Positions 18,269 to 27,290 of a DNA stretch of 64,000 nt are shown here, piece by piece. Source of the DNA: Nodularia sp. (in: cyanobacteria) (GTDB taxonomy: Bacteria > Cyanobacteriota > Cyanobacteriia > Cyanobacteriales > Nostocaceae); assembly GCA_007692755.1 (NCBI GenBank), contig REBL01000145.1, positions 1-64,000 on the forward strand, given 5' to 3'. A model generated the notes under the pieces. That model made no database searches, was not told where the DNA came from, and saw only the letters and a program-made list of their open reading frames with translations. The position numbers and the translations under genes are program-made. Position 1 is the first letter of the stretch. Each line of letters opens with the position of its first letter.

Positions 18269-19447
18269 ATGCTAAAAATTGTAGTTGATGCCACCCCCAT
18301 AGATGCAAAACCAAGTGGGGTAGGTTTTTATGTGGCTAATTTAATCTGTGCGCTCAATACACTACAAACAGTTGAAAATTTTCAACTAGAGATTGCCTAT
18401 CAACCAGGATTTAAAAATTGGCTTTTAGGCAAAAAAGATTTACCTAATTGTTTAAATGGATATGAAAATATTCATATCCTGCCAATACCTGTCAGGATCT
18501 CAAATCTACTATTTTCGGCAACTAAATTTTCTGACTTATTACTATATTCATTTCATAAGTATTTCGAGAAATATTTTGATTACCCAGATATATTACACGG
18601 TACTAATTATTCAGTTTATCCCTGTAAAAATAGCTTGAAGGTGATGAACATATATGATCTGACTTTTATCAAATACCCTAATTATACAGACTCAGTTGTT
18701 AAAACATATACGGAAAAAGTCAAGCGCTGTCTACAGTGGACAGATTTAGTTTTAACAATTTCGGAAAGCTCTAAAAAGGATATTATTGAATATTTGGAAG
18801 TAGCACCAGAAAAAATTCATGTAACTCCTTTAGCTAGTCGCTATCATTCGGAATACCTCGCTAACCAAAATATTCAAGATTTGGTAAATCAAGCTAAATA
18901 TGATTTTTCTAAACCGTATTTACTCTTTGTGAGTACTATAGAACCGAGGAAAAATATTTATACTATAATTGCAGCATTTAATTTCTTAAAAGAAAAATAT
19001 AAACTGGAACATCAATTAGTTTTGGTAGGGAGAAAAGGATGGAACTATGAGCCAATATTCGCAACTATTGATAATTCTCCTTGGAAAAACGAAATTTATC
19101 ATCTAGACTACTTATCTGATGAATTAGTAGCATTATTTTACTCAAAAGCTGACGTTTTCGTTTATCCATCTCACTATGAAGGATTTGGTCTACCTGTATT
19201 GGAAGCAATGACATTAGGCGCACCTGTTGTAACTGCTAACACTTCTTCTATTCCAGAAGTTACAGGAGATGCGGCTATACTAATTGACCCCAACGACCCT
19301 GTGCAATTAGCTGAAGCTATTTTGCAAATAATTAGTGATTCTCAGTTACGTCAGGCATTAATTAATAAAGGTAGAGAAAGAGCAAAATTATTTTCTTGGG
19401 AAAGAACCGCAAAAGAAACATTAAAGGCTTATAGAACTATTATTTAA
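18269..19447 (+). CDS. Glycosyltransferase family 4
   Basis: This is a 392-residue GT-B enzyme. The N-terminus IVVDATPIDAKPSGVGFYV is typical of mannosyltransferase-like GT4 members, and FLVST/EPRKN-like sequence (FVSTIEPRKNI) precedes the E-x7-E site EGFGLPVLEAMTLGAPVVTA near residue 305. It starts eight bases after gmd, suggesting use of a GDP-sugar, which is inference. The stop codon overlaps the start of the next GT4 gene (TAATG), so the two are probably translated together. Confidence 0.87.
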   Translation: MLKIVVDATPIDAKPSGVGFYVANLICALNTLQTVENFQLEIAYQPGFKNWLLGKKDLPNCLNGYENIHILPIPVRISNLLFSATKFSDLLLYSFHKYFEKYFDYPDILHGTNYSVYPCKNSLKVMNIYDLTFIKYPNYTDSVVKTYTEKVKRCLQWTDLVLTISESSKKDIIEYLEVAPEKIHVTPLASRYHSEYLANQNIQDLVNQAKYDFSKPYLLFVSTIEPRKNIYTIIAAFNFLKEKYKLEHQLVLVGRKGWNYEPIFATIDNSPWKNEIYHLDYLSDELVALFYSKADVFVYPSHYEGFGLPVLEAMTLGAPVVTANTSSIPEVTGDAAILIDPNDPVQLAEAILQIISDSQLRQALINKGRERAKLFSWERTAKETLKAYRTII

Positions 19448-20550
19448 TGAATAAATTCGATAATTCTGGCTCTAATCAATTAATTGTTAACTTATCTATT
19501 CTTTTATCTCAGCCAACAGGTATCAGTAACTACGCTCAAAATATTTTTCCTTATTTAAAATGTCTTGAACCCACTTTATTAACAGCACAAAACTCCTCGG
19601 AATTTAAATGCTATCCAGTCCCAGATAATCTGACTCCGGCTCAAGGTACAAAAGGGCATTTGCGCCGCTTATTGTGGACACAGTTTCAACTACCGCAAAT
19701 CTCTAAAAACCTCAAATCTCGGCTGTTATTTTCCCCGTTACCAGAAGCACCCCTTAATAGTAACTGTCGTTTTGTCGTCATGTCTCACGACTTAATCCCG
19801 TTGCGCTTTCCCAAACGCTTTTCGCCGTTAACACCTTACCATCTTTATTACATTCCGCAAGTCCTCAAACAAGCGCAACACATCATCTGTAATTCCGAAG
19901 CCACAGCGCAGGATATCATCGACTTTTACCAAATTCCCGCCAGCAACATTACCTCCATTCCTCTGGCTTATAATCGCCAACATTTTCGCCCAATTAGAGA
20001 AATATCGGCAGAAAGTAAGCGTTATTTTCTTTACCTGGGACGACATGACCCCTATAAGAATTTACATAGACTTATAGCTGCTTTTGGGGCGCTACGCAAT
20101 AGGGACGAATATGAATTATGGTTAGCCGGTCCCATCGATGGGCGTTACACTCCAGTTTTACAAAAGCAGGTTGCAGAACTGGGAATAACTGATCTAGTAA
20201 AGTTTCTCAACTATGTATCTTATAGCGAATTACCCAAGATTATTAATTGTGCGATCGCTTTGGTTTTTCCTAGTCTGTGGGAAGGCTTCGGTTTCCCAGT
20301 TCTCGAAGCGATGGCTTGTGGGACTCCAGTCATTACCTCTAATCTTTCCTCTCTCCCTGAAGTAGCAGGGGAAGCCGCGATTTTAATTAATCCCTACAAT
20401 ACAGCAGAAATTACCGAGGCCATGCAGATTATAGCTGAGGATCGGGAAGTGCGATCGCACCTGTCCACCCAAGGTATAAATCGAGCAAATCAATTCAGTT
20501 GGGAAAAAACCGGACTTGCTACCGCTGAAGTTTTATCATGCTATTTATGA
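19447..20550 (+). CDS. Glycosyltransferase family 4
   Basis: This is a 367-residue GT4 enzyme, closely similar in layout to its upstream neighbour. Key sequences are YLGRHDPYKNLHRLI near residue 196 and the donor-site motif EGFGFPVLEAMACGTPVITS near residue 278. It begins on the TAATG overlap with the upstream gene. The pair gmd-GT4-GT4 closes the first glycan locus; the Uma2 gene that follows does not belong to it functionally. Donor and acceptor sugars cannot be read from sequence. Confidence 0.87.
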   Translation: MNKFDNSGSNQLIVNLSILLSQPTGISNYAQNIFPYLKCLEPTLLTAQNSSEFKCYPVPDNLTPAQGTKGHLRRLLWTQFQLPQISKNLKSRLLFSPLPEAPLNSNCRFVVMSHDLIPLRFPKRFSPLTPYHLYYIPQVLKQAQHIICNSEATAQDIIDFYQIPASNITSIPLAYNRQHFRPIREISAESKRYFLYLGRHDPYKNLHRLIAAFGALRNRDEYELWLAGPIDGRYTPVLQKQVAELGITDLVKFLNYVSYSELPKIINCAIALVFPSLWEGFGFPVLEAMACGTPVITSNLSSLPEVAGEAAILINPYNTAEITEAMQIIAEDREVRSHLSTQGINRANQFSWEKTGLATAEVLSCYL

Positions 20551-20596
20551 ATGTTAGGCTAAAGTAATCTGGCTCAAAACCTTACCAAGAAATCCT

Positions 20597-21178
20597 ATGG
20601 TTGTACAAACTCCTCCCCGGCAATATTCTATAGAAGAATATCTGGCACAGGAAGAAACTGCTGAGTACCGCAGCGAGTACCGTAATGGAGAAATTGTACC
20701 AATGACTGGAGGCTCGATTAATCACAATCAAATTATTATCAACTTGGTAATTGCTCTAGGACTTACTCTGAGAGAACAAGATTATCACGTTTATACTAGT
20801 GACTTACGCTTATGGATTCCTCATTACCGAGAATACACATATCCTGATATTTTGATTATCAAAGATGAAGCTATATTCCCAGAAGGACGCACAGATACAG
20901 TGATAAATCCTAGCATCATTTTTGAGGTACTTTCTAAATCTACCAGTAGTAGAGATAGAGGCGATAAATTTACTTATTATCGTTCCATCCCAGAACTCCA
21001 AGAATATATATTAATTGACCAATATCAAATTCACATTGAGCAGTTTAGCAAAACTCCAGAAGGTAACTGGCTGTTAAGAGAATCTGACAATGAAGACGGA
21101 GTTGTAACCTTAGCTGCCGCAAATTGCCAAATTCCCCATCGCCAGATTTACGAGAGAGTGAAATTTGAATCAGAGTAG
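20597..21178 (+). CDS. Uma2 family (DUF820) putative endonuclease
   Basis: This 193-residue protein belongs to the PD-(D/E)XK-like Uma2 family, which is strongly expanded in cyanobacteria. The motif TYPDILIIKDEA near residue 80 carries the active-site aspartate, and PSIIFEVLSKSTSSRDRGDK near 105 carries the glutamate and following lysine. The N-terminus SIEEYLAQEET is characteristic. Biological role is unclear; many copies look like accessory or mobile genes. It ends next to a heptamer repeat array. Confidence 0.85.
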   Translation: MVVQTPPRQYSIEEYLAQEETAEYRSEYRNGEIVPMTGGSINHNQIIINLVIALGLTLREQDYHVYTSDLRLWIPHYREYTYPDILIIKDEAIFPEGRTDTVINPSIIFEVLSKSTSSRDRGDKFTYYRSIPELQEYILIDQYQIHIEQFSKTPEGNWLLRESDNEDGVVTLAAANCQIPHRQIYERVKFESE

Positions 21179-21196
21179 ATGCTTCCAGCAATTCTT

Positions 21197-21269
21197 AATT
21201 ACGAACTACGTTCGCGCAGCGTTTCCGCAGGAAATATTACGAATTACGAATTACGAATTACGAACTACG
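21197..21269. repeat. Heptamer repeats (ATTACGA) interrupted by a GC-rich dispersed repeat
   Basis: Copies of ATTACGA/ACTACGA flank an insert beginning TTCGCGCAGCGTTTCCGCAG. The same composite layout occurs at 43200-43266 and 58210-58275. The array touches the stop codon of the pyruvate kinase gene. Confidence 0.8.
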
Positions 21270-23034
21270 GAGTTCCCACCGCCCCAGAGTAAACCAAACC
21301 TCGTTGTAGATCCAAAGTCAGAATTGCTCCATCCTGAATTACTGAAGTTGCGTCCTTAACACCCACAATCACAGGTACACCCAGACGTAAAGCAATGACT
21401 GCGGCATGACTGGTGAGACTATCATCTTCTGTAATAATCCCGGCAGCTTTCCGAATCGCCTCGACAAAATCGGCATCGGTGCGGGGTGCAACCAAAATAT
21501 CTCCAGGATTAAAATTACTCACGTTTATGCTATTGTGAGCCACCCTAGCACGACCAGTGACAGAACCTTGTCCCAAACCAATACCCTGACCTAGCACGGC
21601 TGTGACCACTTCAACCTTGACCAAATCTGTTGAGCCTGAAACTCCTTGGAGTGTACCAGCAGTCATCACGACCAAATCACCTTCAGACAGGTAATTATAC
21701 TCTTGAGCCACATTGATCGCAGCTTGAAATGTCTGCCCAGTGGAAGGTAGCCCCAACACTAACAAGGGTTTAACTCCCCACACCATCTGTAACTGTCGTG
21801 CGACATTTACATGGGGTGTCACAGCCAGAATAGGTGTATTGGGGCGGAATTTGGAGACGTTACGGGCTGTAGCCCCTGTTTGCGTCAGGGTCATAATTGC
21901 CGCGGCTCCCAACTGTTCGGCAATTTGTCCCACGGCTTGACTAATGGCATTGGGAATGGAACGGCGATCATCGCGCTTGGGGCGGACGACTGGATGCAGT
22001 ACCTCTTCCTGTTCCATGCGTTCGGCGATGCGTGCCATTGTGGCTACGGCTTCCACGGGAAAGTCACCCACAGCAGTTTCATTAGATAGCATCACAGCAT
22101 CGGTGCCATCTAAAATGGCATTAGCTACGTCTGACACTTCTGCACGAGTCGGACGGGGGTTGCTCACCATGCTGTCTAACATTTGGGTAGCGGTGATGAT
22201 GGGAATCCCTAAGCGATTGGCGGCAGCAATTAGCCGCTTTTGCAGTACAGGGACATCCTCAGCCGGGAGTTCTACACCTAAGTCACCTCTAGCAACCATC
22301 ACGCCATCACATAAAGCCAGAACTTCTTCCATTTGTTCAATAGCTTCATGTTTTTCAATTTTGGCAATTACTGGCACTTGCTTGCCGGTGCTAGAAATTA
22401 GCTCTTTAATTTCGATCATGTCCTGGGGGTTGCGGACAAAGGAAAGTGCTACCCAGTCTACACCTTGGTCTAGACCAAACATCAGATCCTCGCGGTCTTT
22501 GTCGGTCATGGCCTTGATGGACAGGTAAACACCGGGAAAGTTGACACCTTTGTTGTTAGATAACTTACCAGGAACAGTAACACGACAATGTAAATCGCCT
22601 TTGTCACGATTAATATCTTCTACGAGCATTTCTACTCGTCCATCATCAAGGAGGATTTTTGCACCTACAGGCACTTCTTCTGCTAGATGATCGTAGGTAA
22701 TACAGCTAATTTCTTGTGAACCGATAACTGGGCGATTTGTCAAGGTGAAGCGATCGCCTTTTGCTAAAATTATCGACCCATTTTCAAACTTACCTAAGCG
22801 AATTTTTGGCCCTTGCAAGTCTTGGAGAATTGCCACTGGCTGATTTAATTCAAAAGCAGTTTGCCGAATTAAGCGAATACTACGCTGATGGTCGGCATGA
22901 GTACCGTGGGAGAAGTTGAGCCGCAGTGTCGTTGCACCCGCTTCAATAATCGCCTTCAGCATTTCTGGGCTGCTAGTGGCAGGCCCAATTGTTGCTACAA
23001 TTTTTGTCCGGCGTAGAGAGTCTCTTAATTGCAT
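21265..23034 (-). CDS. pyk: Pyruvate kinase with C-terminal PEP-utiliser domain
   Basis: This 589-residue enzyme makes pyruvate and ATP from phosphoenolpyruvate and ADP. The family signature IPVIAKIEKHEAIEQMEEVL contains the catalytic lysine, followed by MVARGDLGVELP and ITATQMLDSM. The core and regulatory domains take about 480 residues; the remaining 100 (GRARVAHNSINVSNFNPGDI to the end, with TSHAAVIALRLGVPVIVG) form the extra mobile phosphohistidine-like domain of PEP-utilising enzymes. That extra domain is known in cyanobacterial and Bacillus pyruvate kinases. The gene is alone and convergent with the Uma2 gene. Confidence 0.95.
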   Translation of the reverse strand: MQLRDSLRRTKIVATIGPATSSPEMLKAIIEAGATTLRLNFSHGTHADHQRSIRLIRQTAFELNQPVAILQDLQGPKIRLGKFENGSIILAKGDRFTLTNRPVIGSQEISCITYDHLAEEVPVGAKILLDDGRVEMLVEDINRDKGDLHCRVTVPGKLSNNKGVNFPGVYLSIKAMTDKDREDLMFGLDQGVDWVALSFVRNPQDMIEIKELISSTGKQVPVIAKIEKHEAIEQMEEVLALCDGVMVARGDLGVELPAEDVPVLQKRLIAAANRLGIPIITATQMLDSMVSNPRPTRAEVSDVANAILDGTDAVMLSNETAVGDFPVEAVATMARIAERMEQEEVLHPVVRPKRDDRRSIPNAISQAVGQIAEQLGAAAIMTLTQTGATARNVSKFRPNTPILAVTPHVNVARQLQMVWGVKPLLVLGLPSTGQTFQAAINVAQEYNYLSEGDLVVMTAGTLQGVSGSTDLVKVEVVTAVLGQGIGLGQGSVTGRARVAHNSINVSNFNPGDILVAPRTDADFVEAIRKAAGIITEDDSLTSHAAVIALRLGVPVIVGVKDATSVIQDGAILTLDLQRGLVYSGAVGTP

Positions 23035-23213
23035 AGGGGCTGATTCTAGGGGGCTATCTCTATCTAGAGATTCATAGTAAGTTAAGGGGCGTTTAGTTTT
23101 CAGTCACTGCTATATCCATAATCAACAGAGGCAGAGGATGAATGGGGGTGTGAGAGTCACTTTGAGCAGCAATTATTTATTTTCCCCGGCTTAACATTTC
23201 CCAAGAGTTGTGA

Positions 23214-23342
23214 GATAGAGTAGATATCGTACACCAAACTTGGTCACATCCTGCTTTAGAGAGATTTTATAATCAACTCTTTGATGGTTGCCTAGCACAT
23301 CCTACTGATCAGCAAAAACTTATCTCACGTCTGGAATCATAG
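23214..23342 (+). pseudogene. Short coding-like remnant
   Basis: A stop-bounded open stretch of 42 codons ends in TAG and contains SHPALERFYNQLFDGCLAHP. The composition is protein-like, but there is no start codon after the preceding TGA and no RBS. It may be the tail of a decayed gene. I could not identify the parent family. Confidence 0.3.
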
Positions 23343-23465
23343 CGCTATTCATCTACTCTTCAGCAAAGATAAAGTTAAATATTGCTAAATAAAAGCTTAC
23401 AAAAGTTTATAATCTGCTCATCTTTATCGTATATTCGTAATGTTTGCTCAACGAAGGAGTTAAGA

Positions 23466-24356
23466 ATGCTCACATTGGAGGCACAGAAGTCACTGAAAAT
23501 CCCGCCCAAGGAATTTTTAGCGCCTCCTGGTGATTTTAATCCCACACTGTTGCTATTTTTATCCACGGTAACAATGTTGGTGTTGTCTAATTTCGGTTAC
23601 TGGCTATGGCAATGGCCAGACTGGTTGTGCTTTAGCATTAATACTCTGGCTTTACATTGTGCTGGCACAGTGATTCACGATGCTTGTCACCAATCTGCCC
23701 ATCGTAACCGCGTGATTAATGCCATGTTAGGGCATGGTAGCGCTTTGATATTAGCTTTTGCTTTCCCAGTATTTACACGGGTGCATTTACAGCATCACGC
23801 CCATGTGAATGACCCTAAAAACGACCCAGATCATTATGTGTCTACAGGGGGACCATTGTGGTTGATTGCGGTGCGTTTTTTGTACCATGAGGTGTTTTTC
23901 TTTCAACGGCGACTGTGGCGCAAATATGAACTATTAGAATGGTTCGTCAGCCGTTTAATTGTCGCAACAATTTTTTATATTTCGATTCAGTATCACTTTT
24001 TAGGCTATATTCTCAATTTTTGGTTTATCCCGGCGTTTTTAGTAGGGATAGCATTAGGATTATTTTTTGATTATTTACCACATCGTCCGTTTGCGGAGCG
24101 CGATCGCTGGAAAAATGCCCGCGTCTATCCTGGTAAACTGTTAAACATTCTAATTTTGGGTCAGAATTACCACCTCATCCATCATTTATGGCCTTCTATT
24201 CCTTGGTATAACTACCAGCCAGCTTATTACACGATGAAGCCGTTATTGGATGAAAAGGGTAGTCCTCAAACATCGGGGTTATTGCAGAAAAAAGACTTTT
24301 GGGAATTTGTTTACGACATCTTTATCGGAATTAGATTTCATCGTCATCAGGAATAG
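23466..24356 (+). CDS. crtR: CrtR-type beta-carotene hydroxylase
   Basis: This 296-residue diiron membrane hydroxylase belongs to the desaturase-like superfamily. Histidine boxes are visible: HDACHQSAH near residue 68, HLQHHAH near 105, and NYHLIHHLWP near 236. The layout and hydrophobic segments fit CrtR, which hydroxylates beta-carotene to zeaxanthin, and myxol-type carotenoids, rather than fatty-acid desaturases. ATG at 23466 was chosen because AAGGAG lies six bases before it; an earlier TTG at 23382 is open but has no such support. The gene stands alone, with a long upstream region. Confidence 0.85.
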   Translation: MLTLEAQKSLKIPPKEFLAPPGDFNPTLLLFLSTVTMLVLSNFGYWLWQWPDWLCFSINTLALHCAGTVIHDACHQSAHRNRVINAMLGHGSALILAFAFPVFTRVHLQHHAHVNDPKNDPDHYVSTGGPLWLIAVRFLYHEVFFFQRRLWRKYELLEWFVSRLIVATIFYISIQYHFLGYILNFWFIPAFLVGIALGLFFDYLPHRPFAERDRWKNARVYPGKLLNILILGQNYHLIHHLWPSIPWYNYQPAYYTMKPLLDEKGSPQTSGLLQKKDFWEFVYDIFIGIRFHRHQE

Positions 24357-24439
24357 TTCCAGAGTGGCGTTAGCGTAGCTTATTCTATGTATCGTATCGC
24401 CTAATCATCGCAGACACAGGAAAGCTACCTAACAAAAAA

Positions 24440-24805
24440 ATGACCAATGGGAAGGTTCACATTCAACTGAGTGCGATCGCGGAAAAATTCCAAATTTTTG
24501 AATGTGTTTCCTGTGCGATCGCCCTGCGGCAATTCCTCATAAATCAAAAAGTTTCCGGTAAACAGATTAGCCTATCTACAGGGACTACAGAAGATCCCTT
24601 CTGCAATATTTATCATGAACGCCTGCAACAAAACATCTCTATCAACGGAAGACATGAAGCGATCGCTGTAGAAATTGATGGACAGGAACTCATCTTTGAC
24701 AACATCCACCCCGAAGGAATTTCCAGAGTAGACTGGATAAATAACCTTTACTGCCCTGTCCAAGATTTAGGCGGCAATTTCCAAATCACCGAAACCGAAT
24801 TTTAA
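24440..24805 (+). CDS. Papain-fold toxin 2-like small protein
   Basis: This 121-residue protein resembles the papain-fold toxin 2 domain of polymorphic toxins. FECVSCAIALRQFL (residues 20-33) fits the catalytic-cysteine helix, NGRHEAIAVEIDGQELIFDN (near residues 69-88) holds the histidine and aspartate, and HPEGISRVDWINNLY follows. All three expected catalytic residues appear present. The protein has only this domain: no secretion, Rhs or filament repeats. The next gene starts 13 bases later and looks like its immunity partner. It may act as a cysteine peptidase or deamidase; that is inference from the family. Confidence 0.72.
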   Translation: MTNGKVHIQLSAIAEKFQIFECVSCAIALRQFLINQKVSGKQISLSTGTTEDPFCNIYHERLQQNISINGRHEAIAVEIDGQELIFDNIHPEGISRVDWINNLYCPVQDLGGNFQITETEF

Positions 24806-24818
24806 GCAGGAGAGAAAG

Positions 24819-25190
24819 ATGTTTGATTTGTATGAACTAATCAGCAAGATTCGGAAACGTCCTGCTATGTATTTGGGAGAACCTTCCATCTCTAACCTCC
24901 GCACTTTTTTAGCTGGTTATTGCTTTGCCCGTCGCCAGATGGGAATCCCGCAAACCTCACAAGAAAAGCATTTTTCCCAGTTTCAATCCTGGATTAAGCA
25001 TAAATTTGATGTGAGTAATAATCTGACTTGGGATGTCATGATTTTATATGAAAAAGCTTGCTGTTATGAACCAGCTGCTTTAGATGCTTTTTTTCAACTA
25101 TTTGACGAATTCATCCAAACTGAAAATATCGATGAACTTAAATCAAATCAAACGAATAACCTGAAAGTAGCTTCAGGGACTCAAGAGTGA
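24819..25190 (+). CDS. Putative immunity-type protein
   Basis: This is a 123-residue protein with KIRKRPAMYLGEPSISNLRT near residues 10-29 and an acidic C-terminal half. The RKRPxMYLGxPSI pattern followed by LAGYCFARRQMG recurs in small proteins next to toxins, which suggests an immunity role. It starts 13 bases after the papain-fold gene with GGAGAG just before the ATG, so the two are probably co-translated. The function is inferred from context and pattern only. Confidence 0.62.
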   Translation: MFDLYELISKIRKRPAMYLGEPSISNLRTFLAGYCFARRQMGIPQTSQEKHFSQFQSWIKHKFDVSNNLTWDVMILYEKACCYEPAALDAFFQLFDEFIQTENIDELKSNQTNNLKVASGTQE

Positions 25191-25305
25191 AAAAGATAGC
25201 GACAGCCAGATAATGAATTGTGCCACTACCTGACTGTTGTATAGCTGTTATTTCATACTTTATACATAGCCAAATAGACTTGAGATTGATGCACTCTGGT
25301 TTAGT

Positions 25306-25590
25306 TCAAATATCAGTGCATAAATTTTGAGCGTAAATCACCTCAATATTGCTAGCAAAATCTAATTTGTCTAAAGATTCGGCAAAAAACACAAAACCTT
25401 TGTATGCTGTCACATACTTATAGATTTTGGTGAAATAGCCTTCACTCGTAATAATTACCAGTGGCTGTTCCATTTTGGAGAGAATGCTCAGAAAATCCTC
25501 TAACTTCACGCAAACACCAGTTCCCCGCTCAGTAAACATTCTCCCGCCAATGGCAGTATGTTGAGCAGCATCACCACTGTAATAGCTCAT
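25306..25590 (-). CDS. Conserved hypothetical protein
   Basis: This is a 94-residue soluble protein beginning MSYYSGDAAQHTAIGG. I do not recognise a family. It has a regular alternation of hydrophobic and polar residues in its middle (PLVIITSEGYFTKIYKYV) that suggests a small alpha/beta fold. It lies 38 bases downstream of aroH on the same strand and may be co-transcribed with it. Start ATG at 25590 has only a weak purine stretch upstream. Confidence 0.5.
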   Translation of the reverse strand: MSYYSGDAAQHTAIGGRMFTERGTGVCVKLEDFLSILSKMEQPLVIITSEGYFTKIYKYVTAYKGFVFFAESLDKLDFASNIEVIYAQNLCTDI

Positions 25591-25628
25591 TTCGTGCTTA
25601 ATTTTTACATATAATTTACAGCCGTATT

Positions 25629-26042
25629 TTAAACTTTTGACTTAGCTATGTGCTGTGATGGTTGTAACGGCTGGGATAAACTCCAATCTGGACGTAATTT
25701 AGCAGCTTGGCGTAAATAAATATGATTAATTTGTGTAGAGGCTGGGAGGTAAGCGTGAATGAGAAACCGAATGCAACGCTGTAAGCTACCTTCGACGTGC
25801 ATTTGCTGAACATCCAACATAACTACATTATCCCAACCAGAACGCGATCGCGCGATCGCGGCTGGAAAAACCGCATCCAAATCGCGCGTCACCGAGAACG
25901 TCACACTAATCATCTCCTCTGGCTGGAGTTGATTCCGTTCTTCTAATTCATCGATAAGTTCCGTTACCGCTTCTGCAATCGCTTCAATAGTGTTTTCGGA
26001 AACAGTTGTTGCTCCGCGAATCGCCCGCATTTGCCACTCCAC
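25629..26042 (-). CDS. aroH: Chorismate mutase, AroH class
   Basis: This 137-residue enzyme rearranges chorismate to prephenate for phenylalanine and tyrosine synthesis. It matches the trimeric AroH (Bacillus subtilis) type, with MRAIRGATTVSENT at the start, the active-site arginines of RAIRGATT and ARSRSGWDNVV, and the final HIYLRQAAKLRPD. The start is GTG at 26040-26042, backed by AAGGAGG seven bases upstream; an internal ATG four codons later lacks that spacing. It follows sppA on the same strand with about 80 bases between. Confidence 0.9.
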   Translation of the reverse strand: MEWQMRAIRGATTVSENTIEAIAEAVTELIDELEERNQLQPEEMISVTFSVTRDLDAVFPAAIARSRSGWDNVVMLDVQQMHVEGSLQRCIRFLIHAYLPASTQINHIYLRQAAKLRPDWSLSQPLQPSQHIAKSKV

Positions 26043-26122
26043 GCCAAATCCTCCTTAATTAGTCATGAGTTATGAGTCATTGGTCAATAGTCTTGTATTA
26101 ATGACCAATGACTGTTAATTAT

Positions 26123-26944
26123 TTATGGTCGATATAACCACAGTGGCAGACCACTGGTAGACATTTCAAACTCCAGCCAATCAATTCCCGCCCCCAGCCC
26201 TGATGAAACCTGACGGCTTCCGGGTAGAACGCGACTCAATAAAGGTTTTCGTTCTTCTAGGGTATAACAGGGTGCTTTGTCAGGATCAAGACCCACCATT
26301 TCTGCTGTCCAGCAACGTGCATCTTCTTCAGTTCCCAGGCGGTCGACAACGCCTAATTCTAGAGCTTGCTCTCCGGTGAAAATGCGACCATCAGCGAAAG
26401 TTTTGACAGTTTCTACTTCCAAAGCCCGCGCTTCGGCGATTGTGTGGACAAACTGTTGATAACTGACATCAATCAACTCTTGCAAGATACTTTCTTCTGG
26501 TAAAGTCAATTGGCGGTCAAAAGACAAGATGTCTTTGTAAGGGCCAGACTTAATGACTTTGAAGGAAACACCCACTTTTTCCAGCAAGCGTTCTAAGTTG
26601 TTCCCTCGCAAAATCACGCCAATACTCCCGGTGATTGTACCAGGGTTAGCTACGATGTGTTCGGCTCCCATGCCAATGTAGACACCGCCAGAAGCCGAAA
26701 TATTGCCAAAGCTGGCGACAATTTTGATTTTCTTGCGTAACCTCTTCAAGGCGCTGTAGATTTCTTGTGAATCTCCAACTGTACCTCCAGGACTATCGAT
26801 GCGTAGGAGTAAAGCCGGAAACTTTTTCTCTTCTACGGTTTTTAGGGCTTCTAACACGCGCTTGCGAGTAGAACCACCAATCGCACCAGTAATTTCAATC
26901 CGGGCAATTTGTTTACGAAACTTGGACTTGAAAGGCCAGACCAT
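26123..26944 (-). CDS. sppA: Signal peptide peptidase SppA, short form
   Basis: This 273-residue serine protease of the SppA/S49 family degrades cleaved signal peptides at the membrane. The substrate-groove motif LLLRIDSPGGTVGDSQEIY is near residue 46, the catalytic serine is in NISASGGVYIGMGAE near 82-96, and the catalytic lysine is in KSGPYKDILS near 131. It has one protease repeat, like the Bacillus enzyme, not the tandem E. coli type. Unlike many members it has only a weak N-terminal hydrophobic stretch, so it may be soluble or peripheral. ATG is taken as start. Confidence 0.9.
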   Translation of the reverse strand: MVWPFKSKFRKQIARIEITGAIGGSTRKRVLEALKTVEEKKFPALLLRIDSPGGTVGDSQEIYSALKRLRKKIKIVASFGNISASGGVYIGMGAEHIVANPGTITGSIGVILRGNNLERLLEKVGVSFKVIKSGPYKDILSFDRQLTLPEESILQELIDVSYQQFVHTIAEARALEVETVKTFADGRIFTGEQALELGVVDRLGTEEDARCWTAEMVGLDPDKAPCYTLEERKPLLSRVLPGSRQVSSGLGAGIDWLEFEMSTSGLPLWLYRP

Positions 26945-27290
26945 GAGCAGTTAAAAAACCTCTGTAATACACTCAATATAAATTGCCCAGCACTTAAACG
27001 ACCGACTTTGCTCTGTGCAAAAAAATCAGCAGGCATTGTGCTACAGAAAATCTTAATTAAAATTTTAGATTTTCTAGATACATCTATTGCAATATAAAGT
27101 TACGATTTATGTCAATATCGTACTAGACTCCAATAGCATAGTTTGTAAGTATTTAGTAACTATTGATTATTTAATTAATATTTATTAAAACAAGTTAGTT
27201 ATATAAACCTAGCATTACTAATACTGATCTAGGTTACAAATGGTAGGGTCTTGATTAGTTTATGAACACCGAAAAAAGTGTTCTCATTAC
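26945..27290. other. Intergenic region, no gene seen
   Basis: These 346 bases are AT-rich and lie upstream of sppA and downstream of the small membrane-protein gene. They probably hold the sppA promoter. The AT-rich palindrome-like AATTAAAATTTTAGATTTT around 27055-27073 is the only structure noticed. Short open frames here cross stop codons or lack RBS support. Confidence 0.4.

Noticed and set aside
21944..22528. 194-codon frame on the plus strand
   Set aside because: It is antisense to the conserved pyruvate kinase core and its serine-rich translation looks like a shadow.
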